NCBI GenBank assembly: GCA_965120355.1 | Contig: CBCPMX010000041.1 | Location: 1 to 8,355, forward strand | Length of the DNA stretch: 8,355 nt | Source: CBCPMX01 sp965120355 | Lineage (GTDB): Bacteria; Bacillota; Clostridia; Oscillospirales; Oscillospiraceae | Direction of reading: 5' to 3' | Shown: positions 1 to 6,377 of the stretch, piece after piece | How the letters are laid out: every line of letters begins with the position of its first letter | Numbering within the stretch: position 1 is the stretch's first letter | Translations under genes and position numbers: made by a program | The notes under the pieces: generated by a model | Databases searched by the model: none | What the model was told of the DNA's origin: nothing | Seen by the model: only the letters and a program-made list of their open reading frames with translations

Positions 1-1
1 C

Positions 2-2038
2 GTAACCTTGGACGGCTTTGTGGCCACCTCTCACTCCTCCAGCACGGGTCCCTCTGAGGCCGGCAACTTCTTCGGTCTGGGTTCCTCTATCCATGTGGAC
101 GGCGGCGACGGCTTTACAGCGGCCACCCGATACATTAACACCGACTCAGCGGTATTGACGCTGAACCAGCCCAAGGTGCTGGGTTCCGTCAACTCCATGT
201 ATGCCGCCGCGCATGGCGTAGTGTATGTGGAGGGCGGCGACATCTTCTCGTGCACCTCCGGCGGCCACGGCCCCTACGTCTCCACGGCCGGCCAAATTTT
301 GCTCAACACCCGCGGCACCAATCTGATTGGCGCGGACAACTCCGTCAACACTGACGTGTCCACCCTGACTGCCGAGCTGCGCCCCTCTTCCGATCTGGGC
401 ACCATGGCCAGAGATGAAACCGGCATCATGCAAGGCGTCTACGCCGATCACGCCGATGACGTGACCGTCATTGTCACCGGCGACGAGGCCGGTACCGCCC
501 TGGCCACCGACACCGGCGGCGGCGTCATTGTGGCCAACAAAGCCGTCACCAAGACCTTTGGTCTGCGGTGCGCCGGTGTCTACTCCATCGGCTGGAATGA
601 GAGTTGGGTATATTGCTACAACTCCTCCCTGACCTCCTATCTGGATGCGGGGTTGTGCTCCGCCTCCGGCGGGTATATTTACGCCTACAACTGCGACATC
701 AACGGCGTCATGGGCATCAAGACCCGCTCCGGCGGCAACTTGGAGTCCGACGAAACCGGCGTGTATGTGAATCACTCCCGGGTTGCCGCCAGCTACGACG
801 CTGAGGAAATGGCCAGTGCCTACGACGTGGGAGATCCCGCCACCATGAAAGCGTTGGTGGACTCCGGCGAGCTGGATCTGGAGAACATGACCCCCGGCGA
901 TGACATCGGCCTGAACATGTTCGTGGACAAAGCCAACACGCCCCACTTTGTGGCCGATTCCTTGGATTGGTGGTACACCGACCGCTCCAAAACCCCCGGC
1001 TACTCCGGCGGCAACAAGTTCGCCGTCATCTACGTCGAGAACTCCTCGACACCGATTTATGTGGACTCCGCCAAACTGGTCAACCAGAACTATGTGGACT
1101 ACGGTCCCGAGTCCGACTGGTGGGCCCAGCACCAGGGTCAGGTCAGCGAAGTCACCGGCATAGCCTATGCGCCCGCGGACAACCTGCTGATCTCCGTGGA
1201 AGGCGCTGGCGCGGCCACTGTATATTTCCGCAATGAAAACAGCCAAACCCTGTGGGATGACACCGGCGTCTCCGCGGAAACCTGCGAGCTGGTGGGCGAT
1301 TTCTATCTCGGCGAATACTCCCAGAGCAGCGGCAACCCCGACAAGGGTACCGGCGCCAATGCCCTGACCGCTATTTTTGAGAACTCCGAGTGGGAGGGCA
1401 CCATCCTCTATGGGGACGAAGCGATGACCGGCACCGCCACTGTGTCTTTCGACGCCGATTCCTCCTGGAAGGTCACTGCCGACACCTATGTGGCCAATCT
1501 GGAAATTGCGGATCTGAGTAAAGTCACCGCCGACGAGCCTGTGACCGTGTTCTACACCGCTTCCAACACCGTAAGCCCCGGCACCTATGGGAACGTGACG
1601 TTTGTCCGGACCTTTGCGGACACTGTTGAGCATCCCTATGCCTCAGAAATCCTGGCCGCTGTGGACGCCGGCCTGTTCGACGGCGTCACCGCCAGCGCCT
1701 TTGAACCAGACAGCACGCTCACCCGCGCTCAGGCCATCCAGGTGCTGTACAACTATGCCGGCCGGCCTGCCGGTGCGCCCGCTGCCGGGTTCCAGGATGT
1801 GGACAGCGGCATCTGGTGCGAAGCGGCCATCAACTGGGCTGCCAGCGAAGGGCTGATCTCCGGTTCCCTGTTCTCCCCCGACGCTGCCATGACCCGCCAG
1901 CAGCTGGCAGACCTGCTGACCGCCGTCAATCCCGACGCAGATGCAGCGGCCCTGTCTGCCTATGCTGCGGAAGCGCCCACAGCAGCTGTGATCCGTGGAG
2001 AAGCCGCAGCGCTGATCGGCAGCTTCCTGCTGGATTGA
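2..2038 (+). CDS. SLH-domain surface protein with repetitive beta-rich passenger (5' partial)
   Basis: The reading frame is open from the left edge, so the true start and any signal peptide lie upstream; the TTG at position 8 is only the first possible start codon and has no ribosome binding site in view. About 678 residues are visible. Roughly residues 1-535 are Gly/Ser/Thr/Asp/Ala/Val-rich, very poor in lysine, and show short alternating hydrophobic stretches, as in parallel beta-helix or adhesin-like passengers. From about residue 540 two SLH repeats are recognisable, with the motif ITRAE replaced by LTRAQ and MTRQQ, followed by a degenerate third repeat ending around VIRGE. SLH repeats bind secondary cell-wall polymer, so the protein is probably displayed on the cell surface. 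Known: SLH anchoring. Inferred: beta-helix fold and an adhesion or structural role; no catalytic motif was seen. Confident about SLH, not about the passenger. Confidence 0.85.
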   Translation, partial: VTLDGFVATSHSSSTGPSEAGNFFGLGSSIHVDGGDGFTAATRYINTDSAVLTLNQPKVLGSVNSMYAAAHGVVYVEGGDIFSCTSGGHGPYVSTAGQILLNTRGTNLIGADNSVNTDVSTLTAELRPSSDLGTMARDETGIMQGVYADHADDVTVIVTGDEAGTALATDTGGGVIVANKAVTKTFGLRCAGVYSIGWNESWVYCYNSSLTSYLDAGLCSASGGYIYAYNCDINGVMGIKTRSGGNLESDETGVYVNHSRVAASYDAEEMASAYDVGDPATMKALVDSGELDLENMTPGDDIGLNMFVDKANTPHFVADSLDWWYTDRSKTPGYSGGNKFAVIYVENSSTPIYVDSAKLVNQNYVDYGPESDWWAQHQGQVSEVTGIAYAPADNLLISVEGAGAATVYFRNENSQTLWDDTGVSAETCELVGDFYLGEYSQSSGNPDKGTGANALTAIFENSEWEGTILYGDEAMTGTATVSFDADSSWKVTADTYVANLEIADLSKVTADEPVTVFYTASNTVSPGTYGNVTFVRTFADTVEHPYASEILAAVDAGLFDGVTASAFEPDSTLTRAQAIQVLYNYAGRPAGAPAAGFQDVDSGIWCEAAINWAASEGLISGSLFSPDAAMTRQQLADLLTAVNPDADAAALSAYAAEAPTAAVIRGEAAALIGSFLLD

Positions 2039-2067
2039 TGGCCGGCACGATTTTTTGAGTTTCCGCA

Positions 2068-2098
2068 ATGCGGGGCCAGGCGCTGCCTGGCCCCGCAT
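2068..2098 (+). terminator. Perfect 14-bp hairpin after the SLH surface-protein gene
   Basis: Arms 2068-2081 and 2085-2098 are exact reverse complements with a 3-nt loop (GCT), starting 30 nt after the TGA of the SLH gene. The stem is very GC-rich. No run of T follows on the plus strand, so this is a non-canonical (I- or L-shaped) intrinsic terminator at best. A run of six T sits before the stem (2051-2056), which would not help termination of the rightward transcript. Confidence 0.6.
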
Positions 2099-2141
2099 AT
2101 GCCATCGCCGTACACGCACAGCTGCCCAGGTATAAATTCAA

Positions 2142-2177
2142 TGTGCGGCCAAACCGCATCAGCGGTTTGGCCGCACA
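2142..2177 (-). terminator. Perfect 16-bp hairpin after the gamma-carbonic-anhydrase-like gene
   Basis: Arms 2142-2157 and 2162-2177 are exact reverse complements around a 4-nt loop. Read leftward, the stem begins 15 nt after the stop codon of the minus-strand operon's last gene and is followed by ATTGAATTTATA, a weak T-containing tract. It is therefore best assigned to the minus-strand operon. It could also act on the rightward transcript, because TTTTT lies at 2190-2194 beyond it. Confidence 0.65.
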
Positions 2178-2192
2178 CTGCTTCCATGGTTT

Positions 2193-2720
2193 TTACGGCA
2201 CGTCGCCGGAGCAGGGCTCCAGCTGTTCCCTGGCGTTTTGCACATAGTGCTCGGCGCTGAGGGCAAATCCCATGCGCTCCTCGGCAGTGGTCTGACGGAC
2301 CACCTTGCCGGGACAGCCCATGACCACGCTATTGGGCGGAATCACCCGATCCTCCGGCACCAGGGCGCCGGCGGCAATGAGGCTCCCCTCCCCAATGACG
2401 CAGCCCGTCAGTAAAATGGCCCCCATACCAATCAGGCAATTGTCGCCAATGTCACAGGAGTGAAGAATGGCCCCGTGGCCCACGGTGACGTTCCGGCCCA
2501 CCCGGCAGGGCGTGCCGTAGGAGGTGTGGACCACCACATGGTCCTGGAGGTTGGTGCATGGGCCAATGACGATCGGCTCCACATCACCCCGCAGGACAGC
2601 ATTGTACCAGACACTGCTGCCGGCGGCCAGGGTCACCATGCCGATGACCGTGGCGTTTTCCGCCCCATATGCGTCAGGATCGATCACCGGCAGCGCCGTC
2701 TGAAAAGGTTTGATCAGCAT
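2193..2720 (-). CDS. Gamma-carbonic-anhydrase family left-handed beta-helix protein (YrdA/CamH-like)
   Basis: A 175-residue hexapeptide-repeat protein, normal length for the YrdA/PaaY/CamH group. Residues that match the archaeal Cam active site by order and spacing are R44, D46, N57, Q59 and D60, and the three zinc/iron-ligand histidines H65, H82 and H87 (the last two five apart, as in Cam). Hexapeptide turns run from about residue 19 to 130, followed by a C-terminal helix. The acidic loop carrying the Cam proton-shuttle glutamate is absent, as is usual in the CamH branch, where carbonic anhydrase activity is variable or undetected. Cytoplasmic, no signal peptide. The start is fixed by GGAGG seven bases upstream. 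It is the last gene of the minus-strand operon, 22 nt after the flavoprotein gene. Metal-binding fold is confident; hydration of CO2 is not proven by sequence. Confidence 0.88.
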   Translation of the reverse strand: MLIKPFQTALPVIDPDAYGAENATVIGMVTLAAGSSVWYNAVLRGDVEPIVIGPCTNLQDHVVVHTSYGTPCRVGRNVTVGHGAILHSCDIGDNCLIGMGAILLTGCVIGEGSLIAAGALVPEDRVIPPNSVVMGCPGKVVRQTTAEERMGFALSAEHYVQNAREQLEPCSGDVP

Positions 2721-2742
2721 CTACATTCCTCCAGCGCGCTGT

Positions 2743-3360
2743 TCAGCGGATAAAGTTGGTGGGCGTGAACGGCTCTTTCTCCGGCAGTCCAAACTGCTGT
2801 TTGCCCAGGGCAATGCTCTTCATCAGAAATGCCATGTTCCGGCCCAGCGTCCGCATAATCTGTAGGCCCTCTACATCCTTCTGCACATCCTCCGGAGCCC
2901 CGCCGTGCACCTGATTCCAATACTGACTCGAAGCGATGGGCATTCCGGAAATGGTGAAGTACTTGTTCAGCTCGTCAAAGGTGGCCGTACAGCCGCCCCG
3001 GCGGGCAGAAACCACCGATGCGCCCACTTTCATGGTCTTGTCAAAGCGGGTACTGAAAAACAGCCGGTCCAGGAAAGAAATCAGCGTCCCGTTGGCGGAG
3101 GCATAGTAAACCGGAGAGCCTACCACCAAGCCATCGCAGGCCTCAAACTTGGGGGCAACTTCGTTGACCAAATCGTCAAACACACATTTGCCCTTGGCCG
3201 CGCACTGGCGGCAAGCGATGCAGCCACGAATATCCTTCTGCCCTACCTGAATCAATTCCGTCTCAACCTGTGCCTCCTCCAGTGTTTTTGCCACCTCGCA
3301 CAGGGCAGTATAGGTGCAGCCCTTGGGGTGGGGACTGCCGTTAATCAGCAAAACTTTCAT
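2743..3360 (-). CDS. Flavodoxin-fold NAD(P)H-dependent oxidoreductase with ISF-like cysteine cluster
   Basis: 205 residues from the ATG at 3360; an in-frame ATG eight codons upstream (3384) is rejected because AGAGGAG lies the right distance before 3360 and the protein then begins with the classic first beta strand MKVLLINGSPH. The FMN phosphate loop is NGSPHPKGCT (residues 7-16), and GSPVYYASANGT forms the second flavin-binding loop. Between them lies C47-x2-C50-x2-C53-x5-C59, the compact spacing known from iron-sulfur flavoprotein (Isf) of Methanosarcina, where it holds a [4Fe-4S] cluster next to FMN. The role is therefore probably electron transfer or reduction of quinones, nitro compounds or oxygen; the substrate is unknown. 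Middle gene of the operon: 43 nt after the HD gene and 22 nt before the gamma-CA gene. Fold is confident; the Fe-S cluster is inferred. Confidence 0.88.
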   Translation of the reverse strand: MKVLLINGSPHPKGCTYTALCEVAKTLEEAQVETELIQVGQKDIRGCIACRQCAAKGKCVFDDLVNEVAPKFEACDGLVVGSPVYYASANGTLISFLDRLFFSTRFDKTMKVGASVVSARRGGCTATFDELNKYFTISGMPIASSQYWNQVHGGAPEDVQKDVEGLQIMRTLGRNMAFLMKSIALGKQQFGLPEKEPFTPTNFIR

Positions 3361-3403
3361 CAAACAAACTCCTCTCTGATACATTCACAAATGCACATAA
3401 CCA

Positions 3404-3985
3404 TCATCGGCCCTCCAGAAAATACGTCGCCTCCATATCCGCCACAGACAGCGCAAAGGCCAACGGGTACTTCTGCAGCGCACTGCCCACGGTACGCTTA
3501 TCCTCCTCCCCGGAAAAGCCCATATGATACCGGATCGCAAATGCCTCTTCCCGGGTCAGCCGCATGTAGCCGGACACCATATAAACAGACTTCTCCCCAT
3601 GTCCATAAGGCATGGGGTCGTCAAAGACGTAATAGGGAACCTTCTGCCAGACACCGTTGGCGTCCTTGACATTGCGGGTACTGACCTGGTAGCAGTTGGC
3701 CTTGCACAGGTCGTGCAGCAGCGACACAATGGCGATGGTCTCCTGAGATGGACGCAGGCCGTAGGTCTCCTGCACCCTGGGCCTGGCCAGATAATCCACC
3801 AGGCAGTCATAGACGTTCAGGCTGTGGGTCACCAGGCCGCCCTCAAACGCCCCATGATAGCGGGCGCTGGCCGGCGATGTAAAAAAATCGCAGTTGCGGG
3901 AGCACAGATAGTCCAGCAATTCCGCCGCGCCCGGCCGCGTAATGTGCTCCTGATAGATGGATATAAACCGCTCCTTCGCCTCCAT
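3404..3985 (-). CDS. Stand-alone HD-domain phosphohydrolase (YhaM C-domain-like)
   Basis: 193 residues from ATG 3985, chosen because GGGAGGT lies six bases upstream; the open frame continues another 173 codons but is rejected (see rejected list). HD-superfamily metal ligands are visible: H54 (GGLVTHSL), H91-D92 (LLHDLCKAN), H129 (GHGEKS), H154 (YHMGF) and D183 (ADMEAT). The HGAFEGGLVTHSLNV and HGEKS segments resemble the HD domain of the 3'-5' exoribonuclease YhaM, but the OB-fold RNA-binding part is missing, so this is a bare catalytic domain. A metal-dependent phosphomonoesterase or phosphodiesterase acting on a nucleotide or nucleic acid is likely; the substrate cannot be named. Cytoplasmic. 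First gene of the operon with the flavoprotein and gamma-CA genes, with a promoter about 85 nt upstream. Confidence 0.85.
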   Translation of the reverse strand: MEAKERFISIYQEHITRPGAAELLDYLCSRNCDFFTSPASARYHGAFEGGLVTHSLNVYDCLVDYLARPRVQETYGLRPSQETIAIVSLLHDLCKANCYQVSTRNVKDANGVWQKVPYYVFDDPMPYGHGEKSVYMVSGYMRLTREEAFAIRYHMGFSGEEDKRTVGSALQKYPLAFALSVADMEATYFLEGR

Positions 3986-4076
3986 TTGGCACCTCCCGGA
4001 AAATTGCTGGTTCCCGCCGGTCCTGTACCCGCAGCCTTTGACGGTATACAGAATCCTGCGGAGATCCCTGATTATT

Positions 4077-4105
4077 ATTGTACCACGACACAGGCTGCGG
4101 CACAA
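4077..4105 (-). promoter_or_regulatory. Sigma-A promoter of the HD-flavoprotein-gamma-CA operon
   Basis: On the minus strand TTGTGC (4105-4100) and TACAAT (4082-4077) are separated by exactly 17 bases. Transcription would begin near 4070, giving a leader of about 85 nt before the HD gene's ATG at 3985. The -35 box lies in a small inverted repeat (TGCGGC/GCCGCA), which might be an operator but is short. Confidence 0.65.
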
Positions 4106-4177
4106 CCGCCGCATATGAATAAATACCTGCTTTTTTGTGTAAGATTCTATGGAACACCCTGGAAGAGGGGCGATACC

Positions 4178-4960
4178 TTGCAATACTTTTTTGTATATGA
4201 ACTGGATCTGCCGGAAGACGTGGAGGGCTTTTCCCGCTTCGGCCCGTGGCACATATTCTGGATTTCGCTGACACTGGCCCTGTGTGTGGGACTCAGTCCG
4301 CTCTACCGGCGGGCACCGGCGCCACGGCAGCGGGCCATTGGTCTGGGACTGTCCGTGGCGATGATAGTCATTGAGTTTTTCAATGACGTAGTACTCCTGA
4401 TCCTCGGAAAATTCGACTGGCAGTACCTCCCTCTGCATCTGTGCGGACTGGCCATGTTCGTCTGTCTGGCCCATGCCATCCGGCCCTCGGACTGGAGCGG
4501 CCAAACGCTCTATTGCCTATGTCTGCCGGGCGCTGCCGCTGCCATGCTGTTTCCGGACTGGACCCGCTGCCCGCCGCTGCAGTTTGAGAACTTGCACAGC
4601 TTTTCCCTGCACACGCTTTTGATTCTCTACCCCGTCCTGGAGCTGGCGGCGGGCCACATCCGGCCCCGGCTGCGCAGCGCGTGGAAGCCGGGCGTCTTTC
4701 TGCTGGGCAGCGCGCTGCCATTGTACTTCCTCAATAAAATCTGGGGGACCAATTTCATGTTTCTCAACTGGCCGTCCCCCGATTCCCCGCTGGTACCCAT
4801 GGCCGCGGTGCTGGGCAATCCCGGCTACCTGGCCGGCTTTGCCCTGCTGGTCTTGGCCGTGGTGCTGCTGCTGTATCTGCCGCCGGCAATCTGGCAGCGG
4901 CGGCAAACCCGCCGCACCAACGCCGCCACAGAGCAAAACATGCCGCTTTCCGATCTCTGA
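4178..4960 (+). CDS. TIGR02206 (YwaF-like) multi-spanning membrane protein
   Basis: 260 residues if translation begins at TTG 4178. That start is preferred because GGAAGAGGGG ends seven bases before it and the protein then begins close to the conserved FGPWH segment; the in-frame ATG at 4115 (281 residues) has no ribosome binding site and overlaps the divergent promoter region. Six to seven hydrophobic helices are visible, at about 23-43, 53-77, 84-101, 110-125, 141-158, 169-187 and 207-237. Family signatures are LPLHLCG (84-90), the paired histidines H140/H145 and NKIWGTNFMFL (186-196). The family is widespread in Firmicutes and spirochaetes, and I know of no established biochemical function. 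It stands alone: divergent from the HD operon and convergent with the DUF1653 gene, whose stop is 9 nt away. A weak TAAGAT at 4140-4145 is the only promoter candidate seen. Confidence 0.85.
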   Translation: MQYFFVYELDLPEDVEGFSRFGPWHIFWISLTLALCVGLSPLYRRAPAPRQRAIGLGLSVAMIVIEFFNDVVLLILGKFDWQYLPLHLCGLAMFVCLAHAIRPSDWSGQTLYCLCLPGAAAAMLFPDWTRCPPLQFENLHSFSLHTLLILYPVLELAAGHIRPRLRSAWKPGVFLLGSALPLYFLNKIWGTNFMFLNWPSPDSPLVPMAAVLGNPGYLAGFALLVLAVVLLLYLPPAIWQRRQTRRTNAATEQNMPLSDL

Positions 4961-4969
4961 ACCCATTCG

Positions 4970-5287
4970 TCAGGATTTGCCGTCCTGTCCGCCCGCATCC
5001 CGCAGTTTTTCGGGAACGGCAAATCCAGGATCCCCTGCGAACCCATCCGGCTCCGATTTTGGCCGGCTTTCCGCTTCCTCCACCGGCGTAAACCGCCGGA
5101 AGGACTGTCCGTCCCGCTCCACAATTTCTGTCCACATGGCCGCGGGACGCACCCATAGGCCGCCCTCGCCATATAATGCCCGGTAGACCACCATGGGCTC
5201 CAGCGTCTCCGAGTGTTTCGCCACACCCAGCAGCTCATACTCACCGCCCTTAAAATGCCGGTACCGTCCTGGCTTGAAGTTTTCCAT
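4970..5287 (-). CDS. DUF1653 domain protein with C-terminal extension
   Basis: 105 residues from ATG 5287, fixed by GGGGAGGTG just upstream; the longer open frame to 5368 would cross the promoter and is rejected. Residues about 6-68 form a complete DUF1653 domain, with the hallmarks GRYRHFKG (7-14), AKHSETLE (23-30), VVYRALYGEGGLWVRP (33-48) and a final FxRF-like end. Such domains are often single proteins of about 70 residues of unknown function. Here a polar tail (70-105, rich in Glu, Asp, Gly and Lys) is added, and its last 18 codons contain the long inverted repeat at 4973-5026. Cytoplasmic, with its own promoter. Domain assignment is confident; function is unknown. Confidence 0.88.
   Translation of the reverse strand: MENFKPGRYRHFKGGEYELLGVAKHSETLEPMVVYRALYGEGGLWVRPAAMWTEIVERDGQSFRRFTPVEEAESRPKSEPDGFAGDPGFAVPEKLRDAGGQDGKS
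4973..5026. repeat. 11-bp perfect inverted repeat with nested hairpin at a convergent gene junction
   Basis: GGATTTGCCGT (4973-4983) and ACGGCAAATCC (5016-5026) are exact reverse complements. Directly inside the right arm is a second 5-bp hairpin, TCCCG (4998-5002) with CGGGA (5011-5015). The whole structure lies inside the 3' end of the DUF1653 gene and begins 12 nt after the stop codon of the convergent membrane-protein gene. No T tract follows on either strand. It may be a shared, non-canonical terminator or an RNA-stabilising structure. Confidence 0.6.
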
Positions 5288-5315
5288 TGGCTTCACCTCC
5301 CCTGCCGTTTTCTCT

Positions 5316-5344
5316 ATCATAGTGCATTGGGGCACAAAAGTCAA
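5316..5344 (-). promoter_or_regulatory. Sigma-A promoter of the DUF1653 gene
   Basis: On the minus strand TTGACT (5344-5339) and TATGAT (5321-5316) are spaced by exactly 17 bases, both near consensus. The start point would be near 5309, leaving a leader of about 22 nt that holds the ribosome binding site. Confidence 0.8.
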
Positions 5345-5384
5345 AACACCTGGGATTTTGAACCGCAATCGCAGAAAGTGCGTC

Positions 5385-5413
5385 TTTTTCCCACCCCGCC
5401 GCCGTGCTACAAT
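5385..5413 (+). promoter_or_regulatory. Extended -10 promoter of the 217-residue unknown protein gene
   Basis: TGCTACAAT (5405-5413) gives an extended -10 element with a near-consensus TACAAT hexamer. The -35 position 17 bases upstream reads TTTTTC and is poor, which is tolerable with an extended -10. The start point near 5420 gives a leader of about 29 nt. It diverges from the DUF1653 promoter. Confidence 0.6.
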
Positions 5414-5448
5414 GGATCTGTCAAAATAATACGACAGGAGGCGTCTGG

Positions 5449-6102
5449 ATGAAAAAGATCAGAGACTTTTTGGCCGACGACATGTTTAACCACATTCTCA
5501 TGTCCGGCCCGGATATTGTCAAATACTTCGACCCTGCCGCCGGCATGACGCCAGAGGAAAAGCATGCCTACTGCCAGGGCATTTTCTGCACCTATCCTCA
5601 CATTATGCTGGGTAACTTTACCCGCTGGCTGTTCTCCGAGGAACCGGCTCCCAAGGACTACAGTGGTTTCATGGAGGAAAGCCTGCCGACCCTCCAGGCC
5701 AAGGTTTTCCCTGTGCTGGAACAGGTCTTTGCCGGTACCCTGGATGAAGAAGCCCGCGGACAGCTTCTGATTCCTGTGCTGACGGAAGTCATTCCCACCC
5801 ACATGCTCACAGGATTCCACAACTACATGTTCCCCGACACCAAGAATGTGCAGGAGCTGCTGGACAGCTTGAAGCCCATGCTCCAGGGTGTGGTGGCCCA
5901 TGCCCTGAAGGGCTGCTATGACGGCACTTTTGACAACAAGGAAAAGACCGAGGTCTATCTGTTCGTAGCCACACGGATGTCCTATTTCATCCTCAAGCGC
6001 TGGCACGACTGGATGTTCGGCGCGGAAGTGCTGGAGATGGGGCCTCCGCCCGGAGAGGGCGGTCCTGGTGATCCTCCCCCCATGGGTCCCCCGCCCATGT
6101 AA
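5449..6102 (+). CDS. Unrecognised 217-residue soluble helical protein with Pro/Gly/Met tail
   Basis: The start is ATG 5449, because ACAGGAGG lies eight bases before it; the open frame extends 15 codons upstream through the promoter and is not used. I do not recognise a family. The first ~195 residues look amphipathic-helical, with many aromatic and His/Met residues (FNHILMSGPDIVKYF at 13-27, IPTHMLTGFHNYMF at 115-128, YFILKRWHDWMF at 179-190). There is no signal peptide and no clear transmembrane helix. Residues 198-217 are a low-complexity tail of PPP, GG and PPM units, unlike anything else in the window, perhaps a protein-interaction or flexible linker end. The gene has its own promoter and a strong terminator, so it is a single-gene unit between DUF1653 and gtrA. 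A helical regulator or binding protein is possible but unsupported. Confidence 0.8.
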   Translation: MKKIRDFLADDMFNHILMSGPDIVKYFDPAAGMTPEEKHAYCQGIFCTYPHIMLGNFTRWLFSEEPAPKDYSGFMEESLPTLQAKVFPVLEQVFAGTLDEEARGQLLIPVLTEVIPTHMLTGFHNYMFPDTKNVQELLDSLKPMLQGVVAHALKGCYDGTFDNKEKTEVYLFVATRMSYFILKRWHDWMFGAEVLEMGPPPGEGGPGDPPPMGPPPM

Positions 6103-6124
6103 ACAGACTCCATCCGGGTATTAT

Positions 6125-6157
6125 GCGCACCGCAGAGCAGTTTGCTCTGCGGTGCGC
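6125..6157 (+). terminator. Perfect 15-bp hairpin terminator after the 217-residue protein gene
   Basis: Arms 6125-6139 and 6143-6157 are exact reverse complements around a 3-nt loop (GTT), 22 nt after the TAA. The tract that follows on the plus strand is TTTGGTTGG, a short and interrupted T run. The position and the very stable stem make it a convincing, if imperfect, intrinsic terminator. Confidence 0.75.
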
Positions 6158-6310
6158 TTTGGTTGGGAACCTCCGCACAAACCGGCATGGGCTGCGGGCG
6201 GCTCTTTTCCTTGTCTGTCCGAAAAAGAACGCCCCATTGCGGCCAAAAATTTCGTTTGCAATCGAAAACCATTTGCACAGCATTTCTTCGGAATTCTCCC
6301 GCTGCGCCGG
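6158..6310. other. Non-coding spacer before gtrA
   Basis: I see no supportable gene here. Open frames that cross the stretch have no ribosome binding site and no recognisable protein. No riboswitch-like conserved core was seen; small palindromes such as GGTTGGGAACC (6161-6171) and TTTCG/CGAAA (6248-6265) are within chance. Confidence 0.5.
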
Positions 6311-6339
6311 TTGCGCTTCAGCAGGAAAGCTGTTATAAT
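6311..6339 (+). promoter_or_regulatory. Sigma-A promoter of the gtrA-SLH transcription unit
   Basis: TTGCGC (6311-6316), a 17-base spacer and a perfect TATAAT (6334-6339). Transcription would begin near 6346, about 32 nt before the gtrA ATG. No promoter is seen between gtrA and the following SLH gene, so this one probably serves both. Confidence 0.8.
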
Positions 6340-6377
6340 GCCATTTAAGATATGCAAATCCAACGGAGCGACTACCA

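Noticed and set aside
146..1633. Long minus-strand open frame (495 codons) opposite the left SLH gene
   Set aside because: The translation is low-complexity Gly/Val/His/Ala typical of the antisense of a GC-rich gene; no ribosome binding site and no family resemblance, while the plus strand shows clear SLH repeats.
3524..4177. Long upstream extension of the TIGR02206 membrane-protein frame
   Set aside because: It lies opposite the HD gene and the divergent promoter; the family begins near the FGPWH segment, and TTG 4178 has a good ribosome binding site.
4115..4177. ATG 4115 as start of the membrane protein
   Set aside because: No ribosome binding site precedes it, and the extra 21 residues are not typical of the family; kept only as a fallback.
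3986..4504. 173-codon N-terminal extension of the HD protein frame
   Set aside because: It would overlap the membrane-protein gene on the opposite strand, crosses the promoter at 4077-4105, and looks unlike protein; ATG 3985 has a strong ribosome binding site.
5407..6006. 199-codon minus-strand frame opposite the 217-residue gene
   Set aside because: Antisense shadow: no ribosome binding site or promoter, whereas the plus-strand gene has promoter, ribosome binding site and terminator.
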